Shown here: piece by piece, positions 27,494 through 35,955 of the stretch | Layout of the letters: each line of letters begins with the position of its first letter | Numbering within the stretch: position 1 is the stretch's first letter | DNA from: Chitinophaga qingshengii | GTDB taxonomy: Bacteria > Bacteroidota > Bacteroidia > Chitinophagales > Chitinophagaceae | Length of the DNA stretch: 64,000 nt | NCBI RefSeq assembly: GCF_014529935.1 | Contig: NZ_JACVFC010000001.1 | Coordinates: forward strand, 1-64,000 | Direction: 5' to 3' | Notes under the pieces: generated by a model | The model's input: only the letters and a program-made list of their open reading frames with translations | What the model was told of the DNA's origin: nothing | Databases searched by the model: none | Translations under genes and position numbers: made by a program

Positions 27494-28786
27494 ATGAAAA
27501 TAGGCATTATGCGAACCAAGACGAAACTGATGCTCTCAGTGTGCGTTGCCAGCCTGGGTTTTATTCAACCTATAAAAGCTCAAACTCCGACCCAAACGGT
27601 CACCCTACAGGCCGTGGAGGATTCATTCCTGGTCAGGAACTATGTACTGTTGGCACAACGTTATCAGATCGACGCCTCCAAAGCATTGGTGCGTCAGGCA
27701 AAAATGTGGAGTAATCCCTCCTTTAGCACGGTATTGGGCTTCGGCAGCACCGATAAGTTCAAACCCTTTAATGTAGGCGCTCAGGGAGAAACACAGTACA
27801 CCATCGACCAGCTTATTCAGTTGGCCGGCAAACGCAACAAGAACATTTTGCTGGCGGCCACGGCCACCAAAATGAACGAAGCCACCTTCGATGAGTTGGT
27901 GCGTACCCTTCGCCTGCAGTTGCGCGAAAACTTCTACACGCTATACTATCGCCGCCAGACCGGCAAAGTACTCAAAGAGCAGCTCGAAAACCTGCAACGT
28001 ATCGTAGACGCCTATGTGACCGCCGACAAAAAAGGCGTTGTGGCCCATGCAGACCTGGTACGTTTACAAGCCTTACAGGTAGGCATCGAAAACGATTTTG
28101 CCGACCTCAAACAGGAAGAGCTCGAAGCACAGAAAAACCTGCAACAGTTACTACATAGCCAGGATTTCTATGAAGCCGTAGTAACGGCTTCAGACCTGGC
28201 GCCTTACCGGCTCGACCAGATACAACTGCCGCCCCTGCTCGATAGTGTGGCAGTAAACCGTCCCGATGTCCGCATCGCAGCCAGTCAGTTCCAGACCGCA
28301 GAACTCAACTACCGCCTGCAAAAAGCCATGGCCGTACCCGACCTGCATGTAGGCGCCACCTATGATAAAAAAGGCAGTTATGTCGACAACTTCGTGGGAC
28401 TTACCCTGGGTATTGATTTACCGCTGTGGAACCGCAACCAGGGCAATATCAAGGCCGCGCAGTTACAGATCGGCTCTGAACGGCAACAACTGCAGCAACA
28501 GCAGTCCATTGCCCAAACAGAAGTGCTTAACGCCTATCAGCGCATCGTAGCCCTGGAAAAAAGGTATAAAAGCTTCGACCTGCACCAGTTTCAGGCCGAA
28601 TTCGATACCCTCATCTCTGAAGTGGCCAAGAATTTCAGCAAGGGCAATATCTCCCTGTTGCAGTTCATCGATTATTTCAACAGCTATAGTGACAACGCTA
28701 AAAACATCAACAAGTTTTTATCCAACCGGGTGAATGCTTATGAAGAACTCAATTATGCAACAGGACAAGAATTATTTAAAAAATAA
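27494..28786 (+). CDS. TolC-family outer-membrane efflux channel (CusC/CzcC-like)
   Basis: A 430-residue outer-membrane factor. The signal peptide ends IKAQ; an internal ATG at 27509 (MRTKTKLML) is an equally good start. Two long helical OEP repeats are visible (about 60-230 and 250-420), including AKMWSNPSFSTVLGFG, LNYRLQKAMAVPDLHVGATYD and GIDLPLWNRNQGNIKAAQLQI. The last is typical of the CzcC branch. It forms the outer part of the tripartite pump with the adaptor and RND genes immediately downstream. Confidence 0.9.
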   Translation: MKIGIMRTKTKLMLSVCVASLGFIQPIKAQTPTQTVTLQAVEDSFLVRNYVLLAQRYQIDASKALVRQAKMWSNPSFSTVLGFGSTDKFKPFNVGAQGETQYTIDQLIQLAGKRNKNILLAATATKMNEATFDELVRTLRLQLRENFYTLYYRRQTGKVLKEQLENLQRIVDAYVTADKKGVVAHADLVRLQALQVGIENDFADLKQEELEAQKNLQQLLHSQDFYEAVVTASDLAPYRLDQIQLPPLLDSVAVNRPDVRIAASQFQTAELNYRLQKAMAVPDLHVGATYDKKGSYVDNFVGLTLGIDLPLWNRNQGNIKAAQLQIGSERQQLQQQQSIAQTEVLNAYQRIVALEKRYKSFDLHQFQAEFDTLISEVAKNFSKGNISLLQFIDYFNSYSDNAKNINKFLSNRVNAYEELNYATGQELFKK

Positions 28787-28790
28787 GCGC

Positions 28791-29882
28791 ATGAAACAGC
28801 CTATATTGATCCTTGGCTTTTCGCTGCTGGCAGCAGTTATCTGGAGTGGATGCAAACACACGCAGGCAGAAGATACAGAGAAAAGCACCTTTGTACTCAG
28901 CGACACCATGTTAAAAAATATCCGCATTGATACCGCGCACCTGGTGCCGGTCATGAATGAAGTGCGGCTCTCCGGTAAAGTAACACCCAACGGTGGTAAG
29001 GTATTAAAAGTATATCCGCTGGTGAGTGGTTATGTGGAAGATATCAAAGTACAGCTGGGCGACTATGTGCAGAAAGGCCAGGTACTGGCCGTGATCCACA
29101 GTGTGGAGATCGCCGACTATGAAAAACAACTGGCCCAGGCCCGCTCCGACCGCGGCGTTGCCGAGAAAAACCTGAAAGTAGCGCAGGACCTGTATGACAG
29201 CCGCCTGAGCACCGAAAAGGATGTGGTGAACGCCAAAGGCGAACTGCAAAAAAACAATGCAGAAATCAACCGTCTTAATGATCTCTTTAAAATATACCGT
29301 AAAGGCAAAGGCGCTACCTACCTGGTAACCGCCCCTATCTCCGGTTATGTGATTGAAAAAAATATCAACAATAACATGGAGATCAGGACAGATAACAGCG
29401 CCAATATTTTCACCATTTCCGAACTGGACGATGTGTGGGTAATGGCCAACGTATTTGAAACCGATATCGCCAAAATCAAAGAGGGTTATGAAGCCGATGT
29501 GGTGACCGTGAGCTACCCCGATCAGCCCTTCCATGGCAAGATTGATAAGATCTACAACTTCCTCGACCCTGCCACCAAAACCATGCAGGTACGCATTCGG
29601 ATCGACAACAAAAACATGTTGCTCAAACCTGAAATGTTTGCCACCGTATACGTGAAGTATACCGACCAGAACGAGAAAATCGCTGTTCCCTCCGCCGCTA
29701 TCATCTTCGACAACAGCAAAAACTATGTGCTGGTGTTTAAAGACAAGTTCAACATTGCGGTAAGGCAGGTGGAAGTAGCCAAAACCTCCGGCGACCTCAC
29801 CTATCTGCAATCCGGCCTGCAGGCGGACGAAAAAGTGATTTCAAAAAATCAGCTGCTCATTTACGACGCACTGAAAGATTAA
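28791..29882 (+). CDS. RND efflux periplasmic adaptor (CusB/CzcB-like), lipoprotein
   Basis: A 363-residue adaptor. The ATG at 28791 is chosen because it gives a lipoprotein signal (AAVIWSGC). It follows the channel stop by four bases, while the longer frame from 28734 overlaps the channel gene. Domains: barrel-sandwich hybrid (VYPLVSGYVEDIKVQLGDYVQKGQVLAVI), alpha hairpin (about 105-160), second half of the lipoyl fold (LVTAPISGYVIEKNI) and beta-barrel (VWVMANVFETDIAKI). It links the RND pump in the inner membrane to the TolC-like channel. Confidence 0.92.
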   Translation: MKQPILILGFSLLAAVIWSGCKHTQAEDTEKSTFVLSDTMLKNIRIDTAHLVPVMNEVRLSGKVTPNGGKVLKVYPLVSGYVEDIKVQLGDYVQKGQVLAVIHSVEIADYEKQLAQARSDRGVAEKNLKVAQDLYDSRLSTEKDVVNAKGELQKNNAEINRLNDLFKIYRKGKGATYLVTAPISGYVIEKNINNNMEIRTDNSANIFTISELDDVWVMANVFETDIAKIKEGYEADVVTVSYPDQPFHGKIDKIYNFLDPATKTMQVRIRIDNKNMLLKPEMFATVYVKYTDQNEKIAVPSAAIIFDNSKNYVLVFKDKFNIAVRQVEVAKTSGDLTYLQSGLQADEKVISKNQLLIYDALKD

Positions 29883-29931
29883 GCACGTCATGGCATGAAA
29901 CACCAGCCTGGCCAACTAAAGAAGCCGAATT

Positions 29932-32900
29932 ATGAATAAATTCATCAGAAATATTGTTGCCTTTTCACTCAAAAACAAACTATTTGTTTTTATCAGCGTC
30001 GTCACGCTGATCGTGGCGGGCGTGTTTTCTTTTCTGCACACACCCATCGAAGCATTTCCCGATGTAACCAATACCCAGATCGTGATCGTCACCAAATGGA
30101 ACGGTCGCAGCGCCCAGGAAGTGGAGCGTTTTGTGACCCTGCCCATCGAAGTTTCGATGAACGCCGTACAACGTAAAACCAGCGTACGTTCCGTGACCAT
30201 GTTTGGTCTTTCCGTGGTAAAAATCATATTTGAAGATGATGTGGAAGATTTCTTTGCGCGTCAGCAGGTCAATAATATGCTGGCAGGCATTGGTCTGCCT
30301 GAAGGCGCAGAACCGGAAGTACAGCCGCCCTACGGCCCTACCGGGGAAATCTTCCGCTATTATCTCAAAAGCGCTAAGCGCGATTCCCGCGACCTGCTCA
30401 CCTGGCAGAACTGGGTGATAGACCGCCAGATACGCAGCGTACCCGGCGTAGCCGATGTAGTAGCTTTCGGCGGACAGGAAAAGATCTATGAAATTTCTGC
30501 CGACCCTGTACGACTGGCTAAATACGATATCACGCCCCTGGAACTGTACCAGGCCGTCGCCAAAAGTAATGTCAACGTAGGCGGCGACGTGATAGAGAAA
30601 AACGGTCAGGCTTATGTGGTACGCGGTATCGGTTTGCTCAACAGTATCTCCGATATCAATAACATCATCGTACAAAGTATCAACGGTGTACCGCTGCTGG
30701 TAAAAGACCTCGCCAATGTACACGAATCCTCCGCCCCCCGCGTAGGACAGGTAGGCCTGGATAAATCAGACGACCTGGTGGAAGGCATTGTGGTGATGCG
30801 TAAGGGAGAAAACCCTTCCGAAGTGCTGAAACGCCTGAAAGATAAACTGAAAGAGCTGAACGAAACCGTGCTGCCCGAGGATATTAAAATGGAGACTTTC
30901 TACGACCGCGATAACCTGATGGCGTTCTGTACCCATACGGTGATGCATAACCTGGCAGAAGGTATCATTTTCGTGACCGTGATCGTGTTTATTTTCATGG
31001 CCGACTGGCGCACCACGGTGATTGTGTCTATCATTATCCCGCTGGCGTTATTGTTTGCCTTCATGTGTTTACGCATAAAAGGTATGAGCGCCAACCTGCT
31101 CTCCATGGGCGCCATCGACTTCGGTATTATCATAGACGGGGCCGTGGTGATGGTGGAAGGCATTTTCGTAATGCTGGACCACAAAGCCCATAAGTATGGC
31201 ATGGAGCGGTTCAACAAGATGGCCAAGCTGGGATGGATCAAACAAACCGGCGGGGAGCTGGCCAAAGCCATTTTCTTCTCCAAACTGATCATCATTATTT
31301 CCCTGATCCCTATCTTCTCTTTCCAGAAGGTAGAAGGCAAGATGTTCTCGCCCCTGGCCTGGACACTGGGTTTTGCGCTGATGGGCGCCTTACTCTTTAC
31401 CCTAACGCTGGTGCCTGTACTCTGTTCTATCCTGCTCAACAAAAACGTGAAGGAGAAAAACAACTTTGTGGTGAATTTCTTTGACCGCATCGTTACCAAC
31501 GGGTTTAACTGGACCTACCGCAACAAACGCCTGAGCCTGACCATGGCGCTGGTGTTTATGGGATTGACTTTCCTGTCCGCCAGGTTCCTGGGGACCGAGT
31601 TTCTGCCGCAGCTGAATGAGGGTTCGCTTTGGGTAACCACCGAATTGCCTATGAGTATGTCGCTCACCGAGAGCACACGCATGGCCCGCAGTATCCGCGA
31701 AGACCTGGGCGGGTTCCCGGAAGTAAAAAGGGTGTTGTCACAGGTAGGCCGTTCCAACGATGGTACCGATCCGAACGGATTCTACTTTATCCAATATCAG
31801 GTGGACCTGCTGCCCAAAGATGAATGGAAACGCAAGATCACCCAGGATGAACTGATTTCCCAGATGGAAGGCCGGTTGAAGAAATACCCCGGCATTATCC
31901 TCAACTTCTCCCAGCCTATCAGCGACAACGTATCCGAAGCCGTAGCCGGCTTTAAAGCCGCCAATGGCGTGAAAATATACGGCGCCGATCTGACGGAGCT
32001 GGAGTCGCTCTCCCAGCGCGTGATTGCGCAATTGAAGACCGTACCTGGCATTAAAGACCTGGGTGTGATCCGCAATATCGGTCAGCCGGAAATGAGCATC
32101 AACCTCGATGACAACAAAATGGCACAGTACGGCGTCTCTACCGGCGACGCACAAGCGGTAATTGAAATGGCTATTGGTGGTAAGACAGCCACCCAGTTAT
32201 ACGAAGGCGAGAAAAAATTCGATATCCGTATCCGTTATGATGCCAACTACCGCAAAAATGAGGAAGACCTGGCTAACCTGATGGTACCAACGATCAATAA
32301 CAACAAGGTGCCGCTGAAAGAGATCGCAGAGATCAAAACCATTACCGGACCTGCTTTCATTTACCGCGATCTGAATAAACGGTTCATCGGGGTGAAGTTT
32401 TCCGTACGTGACCGGGACCTGGGTTCTACCATCAGTGAAGCGCAGCAAAAAATTAACAAAGCCATAAAACTGCCCAAAGGATATAGTGTAGGCTGGACCG
32501 GCGAGTTTGAAAATCAGGTACGCGCCACCCAGAGACTCGGGCAGGTAGTGCCTATCAGCCTGATAGCCATTTTCCTGGTGCTGTTTATTATGCTGGGTAG
32601 CGTTAAGGACGCCGGACTGGTTTTAATGAATGTTCCGTTCGCACTAATAGGGGGTATTCTCGCTTTGCACGTTACAGGTATGAACTTCGGCATTTCTGCC
32701 GGCGTAGGTTTTATTGCCCTGTTTGGTATCTGTATTCAGAATGGTGTGATCCTGATCTCCGTTTTTCATAAAAACCTGCAGGCGAAACTCAATCTGAATG
32801 AGTCGATCAAGCTGGGGGTGCAGAGCCGTATCAGGCCGGTGGTGATGACAGCGTTGATGGCAGCGATAGGTCTTGTACCGGCAGCACTTTCACATGGTAT

Positions 32901-33030
32901 TGGATCTGAAACACAGAAGCCGTTGGCTATCGTGGTGATCGGAGGTTTGATTACTGCTACCGTATTGACATTACTCGTGTTCCCGATTATTTTTTACCGG
33001 GCATACAAAAATAAAGCAGCTGAGCTCTAA
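29932..33030 (+). CDS. Heavy-metal efflux RND pump (CusA/CzcA family)
   Basis: A 1032-residue inner-membrane proton-driven transporter with 12 TM helices and two large periplasmic loops. The HME-RND signature DFGIIIDGAVVMVEG in TM4 is present (proton-relay Asp residues). The N-terminus FSLKNKLFVFISVVTLIVAGVF and periplasmic EAFPDVTN are typical of the CzcA branch. The motif set does not separate Cu/Ag from Zn/Co/Cd specificity with certainty. It is the last gene of a regulator-sensor-channel-adaptor-pump cluster (25.36-33.03 kb), with a 49-base gap after the adaptor. Confidence 0.93.
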   Translation: MNKFIRNIVAFSLKNKLFVFISVVTLIVAGVFSFLHTPIEAFPDVTNTQIVIVTKWNGRSAQEVERFVTLPIEVSMNAVQRKTSVRSVTMFGLSVVKIIFEDDVEDFFARQQVNNMLAGIGLPEGAEPEVQPPYGPTGEIFRYYLKSAKRDSRDLLTWQNWVIDRQIRSVPGVADVVAFGGQEKIYEISADPVRLAKYDITPLELYQAVAKSNVNVGGDVIEKNGQAYVVRGIGLLNSISDINNIIVQSINGVPLLVKDLANVHESSAPRVGQVGLDKSDDLVEGIVVMRKGENPSEVLKRLKDKLKELNETVLPEDIKMETFYDRDNLMAFCTHTVMHNLAEGIIFVTVIVFIFMADWRTTVIVSIIIPLALLFAFMCLRIKGMSANLLSMGAIDFGIIIDGAVVMVEGIFVMLDHKAHKYGMERFNKMAKLGWIKQTGGELAKAIFFSKLIIIISLIPIFSFQKVEGKMFSPLAWTLGFALMGALLFTLTLVPVLCSILLNKNVKEKNNFVVNFFDRIVTNGFNWTYRNKRLSLTMALVFMGLTFLSARFLGTEFLPQLNEGSLWVTTELPMSMSLTESTRMARSIREDLGGFPEVKRVLSQVGRSNDGTDPNGFYFIQYQVDLLPKDEWKRKITQDELISQMEGRLKKYPGIILNFSQPISDNVSEAVAGFKAANGVKIYGADLTELESLSQRVIAQLKTVPGIKDLGVIRNIGQPEMSINLDDNKMAQYGVSTGDAQAVIEMAIGGKTATQLYEGEKKFDIRIRYDANYRKNEEDLANLMVPTINNNKVPLKEIAEIKTITGPAFIYRDLNKRFIGVKFSVRDRDLGSTISEAQQKINKAIKLPKGYSVGWTGEFENQVRATQRLGQVVPISLIAIFLVLFIMLGSVKDAGLVLMNVPFALIGGILALHVTGMNFGISAGVGFIALFGICIQNGVILISVFHKNLQAKLNLNESIKLGVQSRIRPVVMTALMAAIGLVPAALSHGIGSETQKPLAIVVIGGLITATVLTLLVFPIIFYRAYKNKAAEL

Positions 33031-33125
33031 ACATATTTTTATATCGCCTTCGGCGGATGACCGGGCGGGAGGTGATCAAATTTTAGTTCGCATATAGGTT
33101 GATAGAATGGTTATGAAAAAGGAAA

Positions 33126-33147
33126 AGGCCGGACGACGGTCCGGCCT
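33126..33147 (-). terminator. Hairpin terminator for trhO (minus strand)
   Basis: A 9-bp perfect GC-rich stem (33126-33134 with 33139-33147) is followed on the minus strand by TTTT. Confidence 0.7.
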
Positions 33148-33173
33148 CAACTGATTTTATAATTATATCTACT

Positions 33174-33212
33174 CCGCCCTGCCGAGAGGAAACAACGCGG
33201 GGCGGTTTTTTT
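33174..33212 (+). terminator. Terminator downstream of the efflux operon (plus strand)
   Basis: CCGCCC (33174-33179) pairs with GGGCGG (33200-33205) and is followed by seven T residues. The loop is long. Confidence 0.55.
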
Positions 33213-34227
33213 ATTTTATTCTTTTCCTGCGGGATTTGTTGAACATGAGTCCTTTCTCAACTCCTTTACGCAAGGCTGCTCTTTCTTCTTCCGGTAAAGC
33301 ATATACTTCTTTGCACTCATCACTGCAGCAGCCATTGTATTTTTTGGCGCAGGATTCGCATTGGATGAATAAAAGGTGACAGCCGTCATTTAAACAATTC
33401 GTATGGGTATCACAAGGTTCCCCACATTGATGACATTGGCTAATAATATCCTCACTTATTCTTTCTCCCAGGCGGTCGTCGAACACAAAATTTTTGCCTT
33501 TAAACTTAATGGGTAATCCTTGTTGACGGGCTTTGTTGGTGTATTCAATAATACCTCCTTCCAGGTGAAAAACATTTTTAAAACCATGGTGCAGCATATA
33601 GGCAGACGCTTTCTCACAGCGGATTCCCCCCGTGCAATACATAATGATATTTTTGTCTTTCTGATCTTTCAGCATGTCTACCGCCATGGGTAACTGATCG
33701 CGGAAAGTATCCGAAGGCACTTCGATTGCACCGTCAAAATGTCCGACTTCAAATTCGTAGTGATTGCGCATGTCCACGATCACTGTTTCCGGATCATTGG
33801 TCAGTTCATTGAATCCTTTTGCATCTACGTATTTACCCCGGTTAGCCATATCGAAAGTTGGGTCGGAGATACCGTCGGCCACAATTTTTTCCCGCACTTT
33901 GATTTTCAGCACGAAGAAGGATTTACCATCATCGTCTACAGCGATATTGAGGCGGATACCGTTGAGAAAATCAATGGCGTAGAGGGTATCCCTGAAGGCT
34001 TCAAAATGATGTTCCGGTACGCTGATCTGTGCGTTGATCCCTTCATGGGCCACGTAGATACGCCCGAAAACGCCCAGTTTAAACAAGGATTCGTACAGTT
34101 GATCACGGAAAGCCTGTGGATCTTCGATTTTCGCGTACTGGTAAAAGGAGACGGTAACGCGTTTAAATGTTTCGGATAGCAGCCGTTTTCTGAGCTCTTC
34201 GGCGGAGACTCTGTTGTGTAATACCAT
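33211..34227 (-). CDS. trhO: tRNA uridine(34) hydroxylase, rhodanese-domain
   Basis: TrhO (YceA) performs oxygen-dependent hydroxylation of tRNA uridine 34 on the way to 5-carboxymethoxyuridine or 5-methoxyuridine. The 338-residue protein has an N-terminal UPF0176 acylphosphatase-like domain (1-110, [16 protein letters not shown]). The rhodanese domain (about 125-225) has active-site loop C198-TGGIR-C204, a TrhO hallmark. A Cys-rich C-terminus ([26 protein letters not shown]) probably binds zinc. It is transcribed toward the efflux operon and ends in its own terminator. Confidence 0.93.
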   Translation of the reverse strand: MVLHNRVSAEELRKRLLSETFKRVTVSFYQYAKIEDPQAFRDQLYESLFKLGVFGRIYVAHEGINAQISVPEHHFEAFRDTLYAIDFLNGIRLNIAVDDDGKSFFVLKIKVREKIVADGISDPTFDMANRGKYVDAKGFNELTNDPETVIVDMRNHYEFEVGHFDGAIEVPSDTFRDQLPMAVDMLKDQKDKNIIMYCTGGIRCEKASAYMLHHGFKNVFHLEGGIIEYTNKARQQGLPIKFKGKNFVFDDRLGERISEDIISQCHQCGEPCDTHTNCLNDGCHLLFIQCESCAKKYNGCCSDECKEVYALPEEERAALRKGVEKGLMFNKSRRKRIK

Positions 34228-34435
34228 TTGTTTGAAATTTTAAGGACACCTGCGTCGTGAACAAAATTTCAATCAGTACCCTGGTTAGCAAGGTGGTTGA
34301 TCGATTCGTCTTAGAAGTATGTCAATGAAGCCTGTTTTTAAAAGGCAGCGCAAAGATAGGCAAATCTCGCGGGAGTCGGAGCAGTTACGGGGAGAAATGC
34401 AGTAAGGAGCCTCATGTATTAATAAAATAGCTCAT

Positions 34436-34663
34436 TTATAAATCTTTCAGCAGTCCGGGCATGTCTGTATTAAGTGCTCTGGCAATGGCTTCCAGTGTGC
34501 CCAGGGTTGGATTACCTCTCCCCGATTCGATGGTCCATATCTGGGAATAGGCGATGCCGGCGGTATCAGCAAATTCACGTGTACTCAGGCCGGTAGCCTG
34601 GCGTAGTTTCCGGAATCTTTCGCCAAATCTTTTGGATAGTTCTTCGTTGCGGACACCATTCAT
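34436..34663 (-). CDS. XRE-family helix-turn-helix regulator
   Basis: A 75-residue DNA-binding protein consisting almost only of an HTH_3 domain (LRQATGLSTREFADTAGIAYSQIWTIESGRGNPTLGTLEAIARAL). The frame reaches an ATG at 34711, but that ATG lies inside a perfect 22-bp palindrome; the ATG at 34663 leaves the palindrome in the promoter region and is preferred. The palindrome is a natural candidate for its own operator. No toxin-like partner is adjacent; the gene to the left is trhO. Confidence 0.8.
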   Translation of the reverse strand: MNGVRNEELSKRFGERFRKLRQATGLSTREFADTAGIAYSQIWTIESGRGNPTLGTLEAIARALNTDMPGLLKDL

Positions 34664-34694
34664 TCGCACAAATTGGATAAAAGGTGTAAAATTA

Positions 34695-34716
34695 TTGACT
34701 TGATATATCAAGTCAA
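34695..34716. promoter_or_regulatory. Perfect 22-bp palindrome, candidate XRE operator
   Basis: TTGACTTGATA (34695-34705) followed directly by its exact reverse complement (34706-34716). It lies 32 bases upstream of the XRE start. On the plus strand it sits next to the TTG element of the promoter at 34717-34748. Binding here could control both directions. Confidence 0.75.
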
Positions 34717-34748
34717 TTGAAAAAAAATATTATATTGGGTTATCTTTG
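34717..34748 (+). promoter_or_regulatory. Promoter of the candidate structured RNA / receiver gene
   Basis: TTG (34717-34719), 21 bases, then TATCTTTG (34741-34748), a perfect TAnnTTTG. The predicted start is near 34755. Confidence 0.65.
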
Positions 34749-34754
34749 CCTCCC

Positions 34755-34911
34755 CAAAAAAATATTTCGAGGCATCGCTTTTTTTACCTGTCCACCGACC
34801 AAGTATGACGCAGGTACAGAGAAGTGAGGCCCGCGACCTTTGTGCGCGGGCTCTTCTTTGTCTGGTCATCTTGGTCGGTGGCGGGCACTGTAAGAGTTCC
34901 GCGCCTTTTTT
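34755..34911 (+). ncRNA. Candidate structured RNA (rod-like hairpin) with own promoter
   Basis: Downstream of a good promoter the transcript folds into one long rod. The outer stem 34792-34803 pairs with 34870-34881 (12 bp perfect) and extends through ATGAC/GTCAT after one bulged base. An inner stem AGAGAAG/CTTCTTT follows, then a GC-rich tip GCCCGCG/CGCGGGC. A weak hairpin plus TTTTTT (34880-34911) follows and may terminate it. No reading frame with protein character spans it. It could be a free small RNA (6S-like rods look similar) or an attenuating leader of the receiver gene at 34955. No family is recognised. Confidence 0.5.
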
Positions 34912-34954
34912 GTTACCTGCGCGTTGCTGATCCCCTAACGCAAATCTATATCCC

Positions 34955-35347
34955 ATGATCACCTGGCCTTGCAAGCCTTATAACATTATCTGGGTAGATA
35001 ATGATCCCTTTTTCCTGGCATGGATAACCCCACAGGTAACTGCATTGCCCTGCTTTATGGTACATACCTGCGGCGATGCCCCTACTGCATTGCATTACCT
35101 CGAAAGGGCAAATCCCGACATCATACTCACCAATTTAGTAATGCCTTATATATGCGGACTGGAGATGATGACGCTTATCCGTTCCAGGGATGCGCATATC
35201 CCTATGGTAGTGGTTTCTGCCAGGTCTCAGGAGTACGACCGGCAGGCAGCCCTGGCAGCAGGCGCCAGTGCTTTTATTTCCAAAGCCGGCATGAGCGGCA
35301 GAACCGTGATAGCCGGTATACAACCTTACCTGGTGTGGAGAGACTAA
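34955..35347 (+). CDS. Receiver-domain protein lacking the phospho-acceptor aspartate
   Basis: A 130-residue stand-alone response-regulator receiver fold with no output domain. The acidic site (VDNDPF), the Ser/Thr position (VVVSARS) and the Lys (FISKAG) are present. The normal Asp in the beta-3 motif is replaced by Asn60 (IILTNLVMP), so ordinary Asp phosphorylation should not occur. Such pseudo-receivers usually act through protein contacts. It is possibly transcribed from the promoter at 34717-34748 with a structured leader. No histidine kinase is adjacent. Confidence 0.82.
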   Translation: MITWPCKPYNIIWVDNDPFFLAWITPQVTALPCFMVHTCGDAPTALHYLERANPDIILTNLVMPYICGLEMMTLIRSRDAHIPMVVVSARSQEYDRQAALAAGASAFISKAGMSGRTVIAGIQPYLVWRD

Positions 35348-35365
35348 TCTTTTTCGCAGTATGTT

Positions 35366-35395
35366 CCCCGGTTTATCTAAACCAGGGGTTTTTCA
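35366..35395 (+). terminator. Terminator after the receiver gene
   Basis: CCCCGGTTTA pairs with TAAACC-GGGG (one bulged A) and is followed by TTTTT. Confidence 0.75.
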
Positions 35396-35423
35396 TAATC
35401 CTTATAAATAACAGAAAGCACAA

Positions 35424-35455
35424 ACGCCGGATATCTATCCGGCGTCCTTTATTTT
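35424..35455 (+). terminator. Second tandem terminator-like hairpin
   Basis: ACGCCGGATA (35424-35433) pairs perfectly with 35436-35445 and is followed by a T-rich tail. Confidence 0.65.
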
Positions 35456-35625
35456 TAATCCCGGGGCGTTGCCCCCCCTCATAAAATCCCCCTTCAGTGT
35501 GACAAAATCCACAAAAAGTGTATTCGATTGAGTATCAATTTTACAAAGCGTGTTTCCTGACAAATGTTCACAAAGTGTGAAAAAGTTATTTATAGATTTA
35601 TAACTATTTGATATTTATTGTATAT

Positions 35626-35633
35626 AACTTTGA
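35626..35633 (+). promoter_or_regulatory. -7 element upstream of the 36-residue gene
   Basis: TAACTTTG matches TAnnTTTG. A TTTG lies 14 bases upstream, closer than the usual spacing. The leader to the ATG at 35718 would be about 78 bases. Confidence 0.45.
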
Positions 35634-35717
35634 TTTTACGTTACGACCCCTAGTTGGCACCCTTTTTGAAAATACGGTTCTGACGAAAATTATTGATTAA
35701 CCCGAAAATGTTATGTT

Positions 35718-35828
35718 ATGAGTATTTACCTTACTTACTTTATGTACGCTATCGTTGGCATCTGGGTCTACAGACTGTTGGCTTACTTCTTCGATGAACG
35801 CAAAGAAATGAGAAGCAAAAAAAGATAA
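35718..35828 (+). CDS. 36-residue single-pass membrane peptide
   Basis: The short frame starts ATG at 35718 and ends TAA at 35826. It encodes a hydrophobic aromatic helix (YLTYFMYAIVGIWVYRLLAYFF) followed by a strongly charged tail (DERKEMRSKKR). The amphipathic layout, the promoter-like element upstream and the subfamily C inverted repeat downstream support a real small gene. It resembles small inner-membrane regulatory or accessory peptides in layout only; no family is recognised. A 12-codon frame at 35832 is too short to call. Confidence 0.55.
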   Translation: MSIYLTYFMYAIVGIWVYRLLAYFFDERKEMRSKKR

Positions 35829-35862
35829 GCCATGAGAGACAACAGCAACCTGGATATTTTTT

Positions 35863-35940
35863 TTATTTAGTTATTTGATTATTTAGTTATTGTTTTCCCC
35901 GTATTACTGTCAATAACCAAATGATCAAATAACTAAATAA
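35863..35940. repeat. Intergenic inverted repeat (subfamily C)
   Basis: Thirty-base arms (35863-35892 and 35911-35940) with two mismatches and an 18-base loop. The words are TTATTTAG and TTATTTGAT. It lies between the small peptide gene and the convergent DUF5686 gene. Confidence 0.85.
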
Positions 35941-35955
35941 CCCGATATTCCGTCT

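Larger units (their letters stand above)
35348..35717. other. Intergenic region (370 bp)
   Basis: After the two tandem hairpins there is about 180 bases of AT-rich sequence without a recognised element. A -7 promoter element at 35626-35633 follows. No other gene is seen. Confidence 0.5.

Noticed and set aside
34436..34663. XRE gene considered as the antitoxin of a toxin-antitoxin pair
   Set aside because: No small toxin-like gene is adjacent on the same strand; the neighbours are trhO and the divergent RNA/receiver unit.
35832..35870. 12-codon open frame after the 36-residue peptide gene
   Set aside because: Too short to support, and it runs into the inverted repeat.
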